Assembly (NCBI GenBank): GCA_937891425.1
Contig: CALAGD010000072.1
Coordinates: forward strand, 1-34,801
Direction of reading: 5' to 3'
DNA: 34,801 nt
DNA from: an uncultured Pigmentiphaga sp.
GTDB taxonomy: Bacteria; Pseudomonadota; Gammaproteobacteria; Burkholderiales; Burkholderiaceae_B
The notes under the pieces were generated by a model. It saw only the letters and a program-made list of their open reading frames with translations, had not been told where the DNA came from and did not search any database. Position 1 is the first letter of the stretch. Each line of letters opens with the position of its first letter. Shown one piece after another: positions 1-7,412 of this stretch. Made by a program: the position numbers and the translations under genes.

Positions 1-54
1 AATCGTCCCAACGTTGACGTGCGGCTTCGTGCGCTCGAACTTGCCTTTTGCCAT
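1..54 (-). CDS. tuf: Elongation factor Tu, N-terminal fragment (runs off the window)
   Basis: The reverse strand reads MAKGKFERTKPHVNVGTI from an ATG at 54, the characteristic EF-Tu N-terminus just before the first GTP-binding loop. EF-Tu is the GTPase that delivers aminoacyl-tRNA to the ribosome. An AGGAG ribosome binding site lies about 8 nt upstream of the ATG. The rest of the gene is outside the window. Three tRNA genes lie immediately upstream on the same strand, as in the thrU-tyrU-glyT-thrT-tufB operon of E. coli, so tuf is probably co-transcribed with them from the promoter at 551-579. Confidence 0.95.
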   Translation of the reverse strand, partial: MAKGKFERTKPHVNVGTI

Positions 55-106
55 GGCTGACTCCTGACCTGGGGTGCCTGCTTGAACTATGGAAAGATAG
101 AAGTAG

Positions 107-181
<75 letters not shown>

Positions 182-200
182 GGATTGACTCGCCGGATGC

Positions 201-274
201 TGGAGCGGGTGAAGGGAATCGAACCCTCATCTTAAGCTTGGAAGGCTTCTGCTCTACCATTGAGCTACACCCGC
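201..274 (-). tRNA. tRNA-Gly (anticodon TCC)
   Basis: The reverse strand gives a cloverleaf with acceptor stem GCGGGTG/CACCCGC, D stem GCTC/GAGC, anticodon loop CTTCCAA (anticodon TCC), and T arm GAGGG/CCCTT with loop TTCGATT. CCA is encoded at 201-203. The outermost anticodon-stem pair (27-43) is a G-A mismatch; the other four pair normally. It is the middle gene of the Tyr-Gly-Thr array and corresponds to glyT. Confidence 0.96.
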
Positions 275-390
275 TCGAAGGTACGTAATCCCTAACCCAG
301 TCCGGTAATCCGACGCCGGTATTTACTACTGCGGCCGTGGTATGGGCCAGCCTGTAGGTAATACTGCGATTCGGTTTGCTGCTTGTTCTT

Positions 391-477
391 TGGTGGAGGG
401 GGTTGGATTCGAACCAACGTAGGCGCAAGGCCAACAGATTTACAGTCTGCCCCCTTTAACCACTCGGGCACCCCTCC
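391..477 (-). tRNA. tRNA-Tyr (anticodon GTA)
   Basis: An 87-nt class II tRNA on the reverse strand with a long variable arm (about TGGCCTTGCGCCTAC). The anticodon stem is GCAGA/TCTGT with loop CTGTAAA (anticodon GTA), and the T stem is GTTGG/CAACC. The acceptor stem GGAGGGG pairs with CCCCTCC, and CCA is encoded (391-393). It is the first gene of the array; its 5' end lies about 67 nt downstream of the predicted transcription start. The 116 nt between it and tRNA-Gly contain no other recognisable element. Confidence 0.96.
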
Positions 478-550
478 AAAGAATATGCAATTTTGCACTA
501 TTCGCCGTTACCTGTCAAGCAGCTGGCGGCAAAGGGATAGAAAGCCAAGC

Positions 551-579
551 ATTCTAGCAGCGATTTTTGGGCTTGTAAA
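551..579 (-). promoter_or_regulatory. Sigma70 promoter of the tRNA-tuf operon
   Basis: On the reverse strand TTTACA (574-579) and TAGAAT (551-556) are separated by exactly 17 nt, each one mismatch from the sigma70 consensus. Transcription would begin near 544 and run through tRNA-Tyr, tRNA-Gly, tRNA-Thr and into tuf. The match quality suits a stable-RNA promoter. The region just after the -10 (GCTTGGC) is fairly GC-rich, which could act as a stringent discriminator, but this is inference. Confidence 0.8.
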
Positions 580-995
580 GTCATTGCACCCCGCCGATGG
601 ATGGATTCCACAGCAGCTGCCGCCGGGACGCAGGCACATTGGGCTGCGCGGCCGAAGGCGTGCATGGGCGGTGTGGGTTGCCCGGATGGTTCATGGTGAT
701 CCTCTGTGCCTGAGATTCCAGGGAAGCTTGCGGTGCAAGGCAGAAAGAGCGTCGAATGACGGAACGTTGGCTGTGTCGCCCGGAAGCATTTGATTGCAAG
801 TTCATGTCAAAACATTTCATTCGCGGGGGCGCCAGTTTGAGGGGAACTTTGAGAAAAGCATTCAGTACCCGTTGCAGGCCTCTGATTTTGCTTCGTTTTT
901 TGCTCTCGCCATGCCCTCCTTCAGTTATCTAAGTCATTGTTACTGCTGGAAAAAGCGCGGCTCCGGCGCTTGACCTCGGTGGGTGCTTCACTTAC

Positions 996-1035
996 AGTGG
1001 AAAAAAGTAGAATTTTGTGTGAAAAAGTGGGGCGG
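996..1035 (+). promoter_or_regulatory. MraZ-type operator (four tandem 10-bp repeats) overlapping the dcw promoter
   Basis: Four direct repeats with exact 10-bp periodicity start at 996, 1006, 1016 and 1026. Their cores at 998, 1008, 1018 and 1028 read TGGAA, TAGAA, TGTGA and TGGGG. E. coli MraZ binds TGGGN repeats at 10-bp spacing just upstream of its own gene, and this array sits in the same place. The second repeat contains TAGAAT (1008-1013), a good -10 element with only a weak -35 (GCTTCA at 985-990). The last repeat contains GGGG, the likely ribosome binding site. Binding would therefore cover promoter and translation start, consistent with autorepression of mraZ and the dcw genes. Confidence 0.65.
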
Positions 1036-1037
1036 CC

Positions 1038-1466
1038 GTGTTCCAAGGGAGCAGTGCGATCACGCTGGATGCGAAGGGACGGATCTCCATTCCGGCCCGG
1101 CATCGTGACGCGCTGATCGCGCAGGCAGAGGGCAAGCTGACTCTTACCCGCCATCCCGACGGCTGCTTGCTCATGTACCCGCGCCCTGTCTGGGAAGAGC
1201 GCCGGGAGCGCATAGCGCGCCTGCCGGCGGATGCGCGTGCCGTCCAACGACTCTTGTTGGGTAATGCACAAGATGTTGAGCTGGACTCGGCCGGCCGCAT
1301 CCTGATCGCGCCGGAGCTTCGTGCGGCCGCCGGGCTGAAGCGGGAAGTGATGCTGCTGGGCCTGGGCGAGTACTTTGAATTGTGGGATGCGGAAGCCCTG
1401 GCCCGGAGCGAAGCGGAAGCGTTCGCCAACGGGATGCCCGAGGCGTTGAAAGACTTTTCGTTCTAG
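1038..1466 (+). CDS. mraZ: Transcriptional regulator MraZ
   Basis: A 142-residue protein of the usual MraZ length with two SpoVT/AbrB-like half-domains. Each carries the family signature: LDAKGRISIP near residue 11 and LDSAGRILIAP about 70 residues later. MraZ is a ring-forming DNA-binding protein that represses its own dcw cluster in E. coli. The start is GTG at 1038, chosen because the protein begins a few residues before the conserved FQGSSAITLD segment and GGGG lies 5 nt upstream. The gene is first in the dcw cluster, 6 bp before rsmH, and the direct repeats abutting its start are its probable operator. Confidence 0.97.
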   Translation: MFQGSSAITLDAKGRISIPARHRDALIAQAEGKLTLTRHPDGCLLMYPRPVWEERRERIARLPADARAVQRLLLGNAQDVELDSAGRILIAPELRAAAGLKREVMLLGLGEYFELWDAEALARSEAEAFANGMPEALKDFSF

Positions 1467-1472
1467 GCGGTC

Positions 1473-2525
1473 GTGACGCACACATTTGAACACCGGCCGG
1501 TACTGCTCGAACCGGCGGTTGCCGCATTGGTCGAGCCCGACTTTCACGCCAGAGAATGGCGGGGTTCCGTCTCGGCCCCACCGCGTTCAGGCGTCTGGGT
1601 CGACGGTACGTTTGGCCGAGGCGGCCACAGCCGTGCCTTGTTGCAGTACCTGGCGCCCGATGCCCGGCTGGTGGTGTTCGATCGCGACCCCGAAGCGATA
1701 CGGGCCGCGCACGCACTGGCAGCCCAGGATGCGCGGGTTGCGGTCGTGCATGCCGAGTTCGGTGTCATGCGCGCGGAGCTGGCCGGACTCGGCCTAGGGC
1801 AGGTGCAGGGAATTCTGCTGGATGTCGGGGTTTCATCGCCGCAGATCGACGATCCGCGTCGCGGATTTTCGTTTCTGCGCGACGGGCCGCTCGACATGCG
1901 CATGGATACGACCCGTGGCCCTACGGCTGCGGAATGGCTGGCCACGGCCAGCGTGGACACGATGCGGGAGGTTATCAGGCGTCATGGCGAAGAACGGTTT
2001 GCTCTCGGGATTGCAAAGGCGATTGCAGCTCGCCGCGCGCAACGGCCCCTCGAGACTACGGGCGAACTTGCCGAACTCGTGGCGAGTGTCGTCCGGACGC
2101 GCGAGAAGGGCCAACACCCGGCTACTCGCACCTTTCAGGCTATACGGATTCACATCAATCGTGAGCTTGCGCAGCTCGCGGATGCGCTCGCGTCCTCTCT
2201 AGACATACTGGCTCCCGGAGGGCGGCTTGCCGTGATCAGCTTCCATTCGCTTGAGGACAGGCTGGTCAAGCAGTTCATGGCGGCCGCCGCCAATCCTGCT
2301 CGGGATCTTGCCCGTCTGCCATTGCGCGAACACGAGTTGCCGCAGCCGCTGTTCAGGCTGCTGGGAAGGATTCGGGCGGACGCCCGGGAGGCAGAAGCAA
2401 ATCCGCGGGCGCGCTCCGCCACGCTGCGGGTTGCCGAACGTACCGATGTACCCGTCCCACCTGGCGGAGGCGAGTCTTTCATCCCGGGCGGGCGGGCACT
2501 TTACGATATCGCATGGGAGACGTGA
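1473..2525 (+). CDS. rsmH: 16S rRNA (cytosine-1402-N4) methyltransferase RsmH
   Basis: A 350-residue S-adenosylmethionine-dependent methyltransferase (formerly MraW) that N4-methylates C1402 of 16S rRNA in the ribosomal P site. Visible motifs are HRPVLLEPAV at the N-terminus, the SAM-binding VDGTFGRGGHS, LDVGVSSPQID, FLRDGPLDMRMD, and the conserved ISFHSLEDR near the C-terminus. An insert of about 17 residues rich in Arg/Ser/Pro separates the first strand from VDGTFGRG; many family members lack it. The start is GTG at 1473, 6 nt after the mraZ stop. Its TGA overlaps the ftsL ATG by one base, suggesting translational coupling. Confidence 0.97.
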   Translation: MTHTFEHRPVLLEPAVAALVEPDFHAREWRGSVSAPPRSGVWVDGTFGRGGHSRALLQYLAPDARLVVFDRDPEAIRAAHALAAQDARVAVVHAEFGVMRAELAGLGLGQVQGILLDVGVSSPQIDDPRRGFSFLRDGPLDMRMDTTRGPTAAEWLATASVDTMREVIRRHGEERFALGIAKAIAARRAQRPLETTGELAELVASVVRTREKGQHPATRTFQAIRIHINRELAQLADALASSLDILAPGGRLAVISFHSLEDRLVKQFMAAAANPARDLARLPLREHELPQPLFRLLGRIRADAREAEANPRARSATLRVAERTDVPVPPGGGESFIPGGRALYDIAWET

Positions 2526-2821
2526 TGGGTCGCCTCGCTCTCATACTTACTCTCGCCCTGGTTGCAAGCGCGCTGGCGCTCGTCAGCAGCCGCTACGATT
2601 CGCGCTGGGCGGTCATCGAGCTCGACCGCGCGCGTCAGGAAGAACGTGAACTCGACATTGCCTGGCGCCGCCTGCAGCTGGAGCTGACCCATTACGCACA
2701 ACACGCCCGTATCGACCAGGCCGCGCGCGAGGCGCTCAAGATGTCGCCGGCCCCGGCCGATCGCATGATTTATGTGCGGGTGCCCGCAGCCACCCTGCAG
2801 GAACAGGGGGGCCGGCCATGA
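2525..2821 (+). CDS. ftsL: Cell division protein FtsL
   Basis: A 98-residue bitopic membrane protein. Residues 2-20 form one hydrophobic helix, followed by a periplasmic heptad-like coiled coil (VIELDRARQEERELDIAWRR) and a short tail. This is the FtsL layout; FtsL bridges FtsB/FtsQ and activates FtsWI at the septum. Sequence conservation is low in the family, so size, topology and the place between rsmH and ftsI carry the assignment. I prefer the ATG at 2525 over the in-frame ATG at 2513, because GGGAG lies 5-6 nt upstream of it and the rsmH TGA overlaps it. The 3' end overlaps ftsI by 4 bp (ATGA). Confidence 0.92.
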   Translation: MGRLALILTLALVASALALVSSRYDSRWAVIELDRARQEERELDIAWRRLQLELTHYAQHARIDQAAREALKMSPAPADRMIYVRVPAATLQEQGGRP

Positions 2822-4590
2822 AGCTGTTCCGGTGGCTCCGTCGGCGTGAGCGCAGGAAATCGTCCACGCGTCCCCGCTACACCGACACGCGGGCGGTGCT
2901 GGCACTCCAGCTGCCGGTGCGGCGCGCCCATTTCGTCCAGCTGATGCTGCTGATCGGTTTCATCATTCTTGCGGCTCGTGCCCTGTACCTGCAGGGCCTG
3001 TCGACCGACTTCCTGCAGCGCCAGGGGGTTGCACGTTACGAGCGTACGCTGGTGCTGCCCGCGAACCGGGGCAAGATCCTCGACCGCAATGGTGTCGTCC
3101 TGGCGTCAAGCGTGCCAGCGCGTGCGATCTGGGCGATCCCCGAAGATGTGAAAGCCACGCCCGAGCAGCTCCAGACATTGGCGAGGCTGCTCGATCTGCC
3201 GCCGCAGACATTGCGATCGCGCCTTGAAGACCTCGACCGCTCGTTCGTATACCTGAAGCGGCAGGTGTCGGTCGACGTGGCCGAGCGCGTGCGTGAGCTT
3301 GGCATTCCGGGCATACATCAGGAACGGGAAAGCCTGCGCTCTTACCCGCAGGGCGAGGTGATGGCCCACGTAGTAGGGTTCACCAACATCGACGGCAAGG
3401 GGCAGGAAGGCGTGGAGTTGGCGTTCGACGGACAGCTTGCGGGTGTACCCGGCAGCCGTCGGGTCATCAAGGACCGCTTGGGCCGTGTCGTGGAAGACAT
3501 TCAGGCGATCAGCCAGCCGCAGAATGGGCGCGACCTGCGCCTGTCAATCGACTCGCGCATCCAGTATCTGGTCTACAACACGCTGCGCAAGACGATTGAT
3601 ACCTACAAGGCGAAGGGTGGTTCAGCCATAGTGATCGACGTGCGCACCGGCGAGATTCTCGCCCTGGCGAACCTGCCAACCTACGATCCGAACCGGCGCG
3701 AAGCGCTCATGGGTGATGCATTGCGCAACCGTGCCTTTACCGACGCGTTCGAACCGGGCTCGACCATGAAGCCGTTCACGGTGGCGCTGGCCCTCGACCA
3801 GAAACGCATCACGCCTTCGACCACGTTCAATACGAATGGCGGACGTCTCCAGTTTGCCGGCCACACGATTACTGACGTGGCCCGCACCAGTTCACTGGAC
3901 GTGACCGGCATCCTGCAGAAGTCCAGTAACGTCGGCATGACGCTCATTTCCGAGCGTCTGGCGGCACGCGACATGTGGAACACGTTCACGGCGCTTGGCT
4001 TTGGCCGGGCGCCCGAACTCGGCTTTCCGGGGTTGACGCCGGGGAGACTGCGTCCGTGGGAAGCGTGGCGTCCCATCGAGAAGGCCACCATGTCGTATGG
4101 CTATGGCTTGTCGATCTCGCTGGTACAGCTCGCCCGCGCCTATACTGCCTTCGCCCGTGACGGCCACGTTACCTCGATCACGCTGGTGAAGCGCGACAGT
4201 GCCCCCACCACCGTGCCCGTCTACACTCCGGAAACCGCACGTACCGTGCGCCGCATGCTGGAGGCAGCCGCGGCCGAGGCAACCCACGTACGGGTTCCCG
4301 GTTACCGCGTGGCGGGCAAGAGCGGAACCGCACGCAAACTGGTCAATGGGGTGTACAGCCGCAACCGTTTCAGTGCCTCGTTCGTGGGGTTCGCCCCCGT
4401 GTCCGATCCGCGCGTGGTCGTGGCCGTACGCATTGATGAGCCCGGCGGAGAGTTCTACTACGGCGGACGCGTGGCGGGGCCGGCGTTCGCGGAAATCATA
4501 GGGGGTACCTTGCGCATGCTGGGCGTCGAGCCTGATGCACCCGTCGACACGATGACGGCCATGGCCAATGTCGCAGGAGCCGTGCGATGA
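2818..4590 (+). CDS. ftsI: Septal peptidoglycan transpeptidase FtsI (PBP3)
   Basis: A 590-residue class B penicillin-binding protein. It has a basic cytoplasmic N-terminus, one transmembrane helix at about 39-60, a pedestal domain beginning near RGKILDRNG, and a C-terminal transpeptidase domain. All three active-site motifs are present: S315-T-M-K318 with the acylated serine, S369-S-N371, and K501-S-G-T504. It crosslinks septal peptidoglycan as the partner of FtsW, encoded downstream in the same cluster. Start and stop overlap ftsL and murE/F by 4 bp each. Length and motifs indicate an intact enzyme. Confidence 0.98.
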   Translation: MKLFRWLRRRERRKSSTRPRYTDTRAVLALQLPVRRAHFVQLMLLIGFIILAARALYLQGLSTDFLQRQGVARYERTLVLPANRGKILDRNGVVLASSVPARAIWAIPEDVKATPEQLQTLARLLDLPPQTLRSRLEDLDRSFVYLKRQVSVDVAERVRELGIPGIHQERESLRSYPQGEVMAHVVGFTNIDGKGQEGVELAFDGQLAGVPGSRRVIKDRLGRVVEDIQAISQPQNGRDLRLSIDSRIQYLVYNTLRKTIDTYKAKGGSAIVIDVRTGEILALANLPTYDPNRREALMGDALRNRAFTDAFEPGSTMKPFTVALALDQKRITPSTTFNTNGGRLQFAGHTITDVARTSSLDVTGILQKSSNVGMTLISERLAARDMWNTFTALGFGRAPELGFPGLTPGRLRPWEAWRPIEKATMSYGYGLSISLVQLARAYTAFARDGHVTSITLVKRDSAPTTVPVYTPETARTVRRMLEAAAAEATHVRVPGYRVAGKSGTARKLVNGVYSRNRFSASFVGFAPVSDPRVVVAVRIDEPGGEFYYGGRVAGPAFAEIIGGTLRMLGVEPDAPVDTMTAMANVAGAVR

Positions 4591-7412
4591 ACCGTGTCCT
4601 CCAATGGTTGCACGAGCGGGTGGGCAGCGAGGCTCATCTCAGCCTCGACAGCCGGGCGCTGCAGCCCGGCGATGTATTCCTGGCGTGCCCGGGGCAGCAA
4701 TCCGATGGGCGGAGCTATATCGGTGCAGCCGTTCGGGCCGGTGCGGGGGCAATCGTCTACGAGGCTGAAGGGCTGGGCGAGGCGCAGCAGGCGGCGCTGG
4801 CCGCGCTGGCCGTGCCGAGTCTGGGCGTGTCCGGTCTGCGGCAGCAGCTGGGGGCGCTGGCCGATGCCTGGTATGGTCACCCGTCGCGTGATCTCGAAGT
4901 CATTGCGGTGACCGGCACCAACGGCAAGACCACGTCGACGCACTGGATTGCGCAGGCACTGAACTCGCAAGGCGTATCGTGCGGAATCATCGGTACCCTG
5001 GGTGTGCGCCTGCCCGACGGGATGATCGAAACGACCGGGCTGACCACGCCCGATGTCGTCACGATGCATCGTGCCTTGCGCACGCTGCTCGACGCGGGTG
5101 CTGAGGCGGTGGCGATCGAAGCCTCGTCAATCGGGCTGGAACAGGGCCGTCTCGATGGTGTGACCATTTCGGTGGCGGCATTCACGAACCTCTCGCAGGA
5201 TCACCTGGACGTCCACGGCACCATGCAGGCCTATGAGCGTGCCAAGCAGATCCTGTTCGAGTTGCCCGGCCTGCAGAGCGCCGTCATCAATTTCGACGAC
5301 CCCGCAGGGCGGCGATTCGCAGAGGTCACGCAGGCGCTGGAAGTCATCGGCTGCTGTCGTGAAACGGATGTCGCGTCGCTGCCGGAAAAACTCCAGACAT
5401 TTACCTTGATGCGTGCTACCGGCGTGCAGTTTACCGAGGCGGGCAGCCAGTTCATGCTCGAGGGCAACGGCAGCCAGGTATCCATCCAGTCGCGCTTTGC
5501 GGGCAGCTACAATATCGACAACATGCTGCTGGTGGCAGGTGTCATGTACGCGCGGGGGTGGTCTCTGCAACGCGTAGCGTCGGCCCTGGCGGCGCTGCAA
5601 CCCGTCCCGGGACGCCTCGAATCCGTCGAGAGCCCTTTCGGCAAGCGGCAACCCTGGATTCTGGTTGATTATGCTCACACTCCGGATGCCCTGCGCGTCG
5701 TGCTCGCAGCACTGCGTCCCGCGGCACAGGCGCGCGGCGGGCGGCTCTGGTGCGTGTTCGGCTGCGGCGGCAACCGTGATGCCGGCAAGAGGCCGCTCAT
5801 GGGGGCTGCTGTCGCGGCAGCGGCGGACGTCGCGGTGATTACCAGCGACAACCCACGCGACGAGCAGCCCGAAGCAATCATTGACCAGATCGTGCGCGGC
5901 ATGCCGGGCGATTCGCTGAAGAAGGCCGTAATCGAGGTCGAGCGTGCGCGTGCCATCATGCGGGCGATCTGGGCGGCCCAACCTGAAGACGTCGTTCTGC
6001 TGGCCGGCAAGGGACACGAAACCACCCAGGAAGTCGCCGGGCGCGAGATTCCGTTTTCCGATCGCGAATGGGCGCGACTGGCGCTGGCGCTGGTGGCAGC
6101 GCGTGGCGTCACCACTGACACGCGCCGGATCCAGGCGGGCGATCTGTTTGTCGCCCTGCGTGGCGAACGCTTCGACGGACACGATTTCATCGAGCAGGCT
6201 GCCGCTGCCGGTGCGCTCGCTGTGGTCGCCGAGCGACCGGTGACCAGCTCGATCCCCGTCATCGTCACCGGAGATACGCGACGGGGGTTGCTCCACATGG
6301 GCGCGGCGTGGCGCCGTCGGTTCGAGCTGCCACTGGTGGCCGTGACCGGCAGCAACGGCAAGACCACCACCAAGGAAATGGTCGCGTCGATTTTCTTGGT
6401 CTGGCAGGGGGCGGAGCATCGCCTTGCAACTCAGGGCAACCTCAATAACGAAATCGGGGTTCCATTGACGTTGTTGCGGCTGCGCGAGACGCACCGGGCA
6501 GCCGTACTCGAGCTGGGAATGAACCATCCGGGCGAGATTGCCTTGCTCGCCGACGCAGCGGCCCCGACCATTGCACTAGTTATAAACGCCCAACGCGAAC
6601 ATCAGGAATTCATGCACACAGTAGAAGCGGTCGCGCGCGAGAATGGCGCGGCCTTGATGGCTTTGCCGCCAGACGGCGTCGCAGTGTATCCGGGCGACGA
6701 GATGTACTCGCCCATATGGGACGAACTGGCGGGAAACCGCAAGCGGCTGCGTTTCGGCTTTGCCGACAACCTGGAAATCACGGCCAACGGGATCGAACTG
6801 GATGCGGCCTTCGCGCGATTCGAGCTGGATACCCCGGCGGGGTCGGCCCGGGTCACCCTGTCGGTGGCTGGGCGTCACAACGTCAGGAACGCCCTGGCCG
6901 CCACGGCGGCCGCACTGGCAGCCGGTTGCCCGCTGCCCGTCATCGTCGAGGGGCTGGAGCGCTTCACTGCCGTCGCCGGGCGCATGCAGTGGCGCCGCCT
7001 GCCGGCGGGTCGCGTACTCATCGACGACACTTACAACGCCAATCCCGATTCGGTGCGCGCGGCGATCGATGTCCTGGCCGAGTTGCCGGCGCCGCGTGTG
7101 CTCGTGCTTGGCGACATGGGCGAAGTGGGCGAGCAGGGTCCGGCCATGCACGCGGAGGTCGGAGCCTATGCCCGCGCCCGTGGCATCGACCATCTGCTGT
7201 CGCTGGGTCAGGCAACACGTCATGCAGTCGATGCGTTTGGCGCGAATGCCGCGCTTGAGGCGTCGCCAGAAGATCTGGTGCAGCGTTTGCTCGCCTTGAA
7301 CCCCGTTTCCACCCTGGTGAAAGGTTCCAGGTTCATGCGCATGGAACGGGTGGTAAGGCTGCTCGAGGCGCAGCCCGGTTTCGCCGAAGAAGGGGCGGGC
7401 CATGCTTCTTGA
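4587..7412 (+). CDS. murE-murF: Bifunctional MurE-MurF ligase (fused muropeptide ligases)
   Basis: One 941-residue frame encodes two Mur ligases. Residues 1 to about 505 are MurE, UDP-MurNAc-L-Ala-D-Glu:meso-diaminopimelate ligase, with P-loop T109GTNGKTT116 and the DAP-selecting motif D421-N-P-R424. Residues from about 507 are MurF, which adds D-Ala-D-Ala, with P-loop T587GSNGKTT594 and conserved LIDDTYNANPDS further on. There is no stop or frameshift between them. The MurF half begins directly at VTTDTRRIQAGDLFVAL, so the usual first 25-30 residues of free-standing MurF are missing and MurE runs straight in. The same fusion is known in Bordetella. The fused enzyme could pass the tripeptide intermediate directly between active sites (inference). 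It overlaps ftsI and mraY. Confidence 0.97.
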   Translation: MNRVLQWLHERVGSEAHLSLDSRALQPGDVFLACPGQQSDGRSYIGAAVRAGAGAIVYEAEGLGEAQQAALAALAVPSLGVSGLRQQLGALADAWYGHPSRDLEVIAVTGTNGKTTSTHWIAQALNSQGVSCGIIGTLGVRLPDGMIETTGLTTPDVVTMHRALRTLLDAGAEAVAIEASSIGLEQGRLDGVTISVAAFTNLSQDHLDVHGTMQAYERAKQILFELPGLQSAVINFDDPAGRRFAEVTQALEVIGCCRETDVASLPEKLQTFTLMRATGVQFTEAGSQFMLEGNGSQVSIQSRFAGSYNIDNMLLVAGVMYARGWSLQRVASALAALQPVPGRLESVESPFGKRQPWILVDYAHTPDALRVVLAALRPAAQARGGRLWCVFGCGGNRDAGKRPLMGAAVAAAADVAVITSDNPRDEQPEAIIDQIVRGMPGDSLKKAVIEVERARAIMRAIWAAQPEDVVLLAGKGHETTQEVAGREIPFSDREWARLALALVAARGVTTDTRRIQAGDLFVALRGERFDGHDFIEQAAAAGALAVVAERPVTSSIPVIVTGDTRRGLLHMGAAWRRRFELPLVAVTGSNGKTTTKEMVASIFLVWQGAEHRLATQGNLNNEIGVPLTLLRLRETHRAAVLELGMNHPGEIALLADAAAPTIALVINAQREHQEFMHTVEAVARENGAALMALPPDGVAVYPGDEMYSPIWDELAGNRKRLRFGFADNLEITANGIELDAAFARFELDTPAGSARVTLSVAGRHNVRNALAATAAALAAGCPLPVIVEGLERFTAVAGRMQWRRLPAGRVLIDDTYNANPDSVRAAIDVLAELPAPRVLVLGDMGEVGEQGPAMHAEVGAYARARGIDHLLSLGQATRHAVDAFGANAALEASPEDLVQRLLALNPVSTLVKGSRFMRMERVVRLLEAQPGFAEEGAGHAS

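Larger units (their letters stand above)
478..1037. other. Intergenic region between divergent tRNA-tuf and dcw transcription units
   Basis: About 560 bp lie between the 5' end of tRNA-Tyr and the mraZ start. The left end holds the tRNA promoter and the right end the mraZ repeats. The middle (about 580-960) contains no reading frame with recognisable protein similarity. A loose promoter-like pair at 794-822 (TTGCAA, 17 nt, TCATTC) faces mraZ but has a poor -10. I see no RNA gene here. Confidence 0.6.
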
